NCBI RefSeq assembly: GCF_036967205.1
Contig: NZ_CP146022.1
Location: forward strand, 1,302,001 to 1,366,000
Source: Streptomyces sp. Q6
GTDB taxonomy: Bacteria; Actinomycetota; Actinomycetes; Streptomycetales; Streptomycetaceae
Direction of reading: 5' to 3'
Length of the DNA stretch: 64,000 nucleotides
Positions 62,849 to 64,000 of the stretch are shown here, piece after piece. Position 1 is the first letter of the stretch. Each line of letters opens with the position of its first letter. The notes beneath the pieces were generated by a model that saw only the letters and a list, made by a program, of their open reading frames with translations, was not told the DNA's origin and searched no databases. A program made the position numbers and the translations under genes.

Positions 62849-64000
62849 CGGACCAGGCCGCGGCGGCGCGGCACCCCGGGCCCGAGCGCCCGCACCGCAC
62901 CACCCACCGCTCGCTGCCCGAACTGCGTTCGGCCGTAAGGTCGTTGGCGGCTTCGCTGCGCCTTCCGGCCGAGCTGCGCACACGGCTGACCCTGTCGGTG
63001 ACCCGGGTCGCCGAGCCCGAACTGCGGGCGGGGCGGATCGTCACGCTGGAGTCCGACCCCGAACAGGGCGCGCGCGAGCGGACGATGACCCTGCGGCTGC
63101 GGACGCCGTACGCCCCGTGGCCCGCTCCTTCCCAGGGGCTGCCGCTCCCGGCGCAGCGCGAGGAGGACACCCTGGTGTGGCAGCTGCCGCTGCCCGCGCA
63201 GCGGGAGGGCGCGGCGCCCCGGCGCGAGCCCGACCCCCACGACAGCGTGGAACTCCTGGAGGAGGAGCTGCGGGTGGCCGTCGCCCGCGCCGAGGCGCTG
63301 GAGACCGACCGGCGCCGCCTCACCCATGAGCTGGACGAGACCAACAGCGGAGTGCTCGCGCTGTACGTGCAGTTGGAGGAGCGCGACGAGCAACTGCGCC
63401 GCGCGCACGGGCAGATGCTGCGCGAGCTGGAGGACGCGCTGCGTCCCGGTCCGATGAAGGTGGACGGCCTCGAACTGGCCATCCACTACGCGCCCGCCGG
63501 CACGGACGCCCCGACCGGCGGAGACCTCTACGACTGGTTCCAACTGCCGGACGGCACCGTGCACATCACGGTCGTCGACGCCCTCGGCCACGGCCTGACC
63601 TCCACCCGCAGCGCCCTCAACGTGACGCACGCCGTGCGCACGCTCGCCCTGGAGGGGCATCCGCTGGAGACGGTGGTCGCGCGCACCGACGAGATCCTGA
63701 TGCCGTACGACCGTGAGCTGATGGCGACCGTGCTGCTCGCCCGGATCGACCCGGTCTCCGGGCACCTCACGCTCGCCAACGGCAGTCATCCGCCACCCCT
63801 GCTGGTCTCCGAGGACGGCTCCGCCCGCTTCCTCGAAGTGCGCGGCAGGGGCATCGGCTACCCGATGGCGGGCAGTGAACGACTGTGGCACGAGAAACTC
63901 GCGCCCGGTGATCTGCTCGTCCTGTACACGGACGGCCTCACCGAGAGCCGTCGCGACCCCTATGAGGGCGAGCGCCGGCTCACGTCGGCGACCGTCCGTC
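62845..64000 (+). CDS. RsbU-like SpoIIE phosphatase, cut by window end
   Basis: Starts at ATG 62845, overlapping the previous stop by four bases, behind GGAGGAGC, and runs open to the window end (385 codons visible). The first 130 residues have no clear family. A coiled coil follows (about 135-200, ELLEEELRVAVARAEALE, QLEERDEQLRRAHGQ). The PP2C phosphatase domain then starts: APTGGDLYDWFQL, HITVVDALGHGLTS, LANGSHPPPLL and YTDGLTESR. It is probably the target of RsbT. Its substrate, an anti-anti-sigma factor, is not in the window. Confidence 0.85.
   Translation, partial: MTDQAAAARHPGPERPHRTTHRSLPELRSAVRSLAASLRLPAELRTRLTLSVTRVAEPELRAGRIVTLESDPEQGARERTMTLRLRTPYAPWPAPSQGLPLPAQREEDTLVWQLPLPAQREGAAPRREPDPHDSVELLEEELRVAVARAEALETDRRRLTHELDETNSGVLALYVQLEERDEQLRRAHGQMLRELEDALRPGPMKVDGLELAIHYAPAGTDAPTGGDLYDWFQLPDGTVHITVVDALGHGLTSTRSALNVTHAVRTLALEGHPLETVVARTDEILMPYDRELMATVLLARIDPVSGHLTLANGSHPPPLLVSEDGSARFLEVRGRGIGYPMAGSERLWHEKLAPGDLLVLYTDGLTESRRDPYEGERRLTSATVR

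Overview
The window is high-GC actinobacterial DNA and almost certainly comes from a Streptomyces chromosome. Many genes start with GTG or TTG behind GGAGG-type ribosome binding sites. RbpA, two GH18 chitinases with DasR-type promoter repeats, FxsA, a CbxX-type ATPase and a ribE-ribM-ribAB-ribH operon follow each other in an order I recall from the SCO1416-SCO1448 region of S. coelicolor. That synteny is from memory and was not searched. I see no tRNA or rRNA gene, no transposase and no CRISPR array.

Layout. 1-9.7 kb: the start of a HEAT-repeat gene, an ankyrin gene, a small membrane protein with an FtsK-like ATPase whose Walker residues are degenerate, a divergent MocR/YczE pair, a phosphodiesterase, an MFS protein, rbpA with a textbook SigR promoter, fxsA and polyprenol-phosphate mannosyltransferase. 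10-17 kb: a frameshifted amidohydrolase, an Lrp-type regulator, small conserved proteins and an acyl-CoA dehydrogenase. 17-24.5 kb: chitinase 1, a TetR regulator, an M1 peptidase, a cysteine-rich secreted protein, a C39 peptidase and a small kinase. 24.5-34.6 kb: a candidate small RNA, the CbxX-type ATPase, two CNNM/CBS membrane proteins and the FMN-riboswitch operon ribE-ribM-ribAB-ribH, which runs on into hisE, hisG and a PH-domain gene. 34.7-41 kb: chitinase 2, the scar of a deleted ECF41-like locus, a 39-bp tandem repeat, a ROK/MFS divergon with a perfect palindromic operator, and a nucleobase permease.

42-51.8 kb looks like an accessory catabolic island on the minus strand: deaminase-like amidohydrolase, NCS2 permease, GntR regulator, molybdenum hydroxylase subunit, ACMSD-like amidohydrolase, arylmalonate-decarboxylase-like protein, UbiD and UbiX. 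Two matching TTGCATG-type palindromes, one of them inside the permease coding sequence, point to control by the GntR protein. The substrate is unknown, perhaps an N-heteroaromatic acid. This is my best candidate for an undescribed system.

54-60 kb holds a davB-davA lysine 2-monooxygenase / 5-aminovaleramidase pair with an Lrp regulator and a cationic amino-acid permease. Seven TTGCG boxes, spaced at whole helical turns, lie upstream of davA and of the permease. 60-64 kb is an RsbR-RsbS-RsbT stressosome module followed by two phosphatase genes, the second cut by the window end.

A quality warning: three genes (amidohydrolase 10143-11755, ROK 37985-39155, Rsb phosphatase 61836-62848) are broken by four frameshifts. 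Each is repaired by turning a run of four C/G into five. This looks like systematic homopolymer undercalling rather than gene decay.
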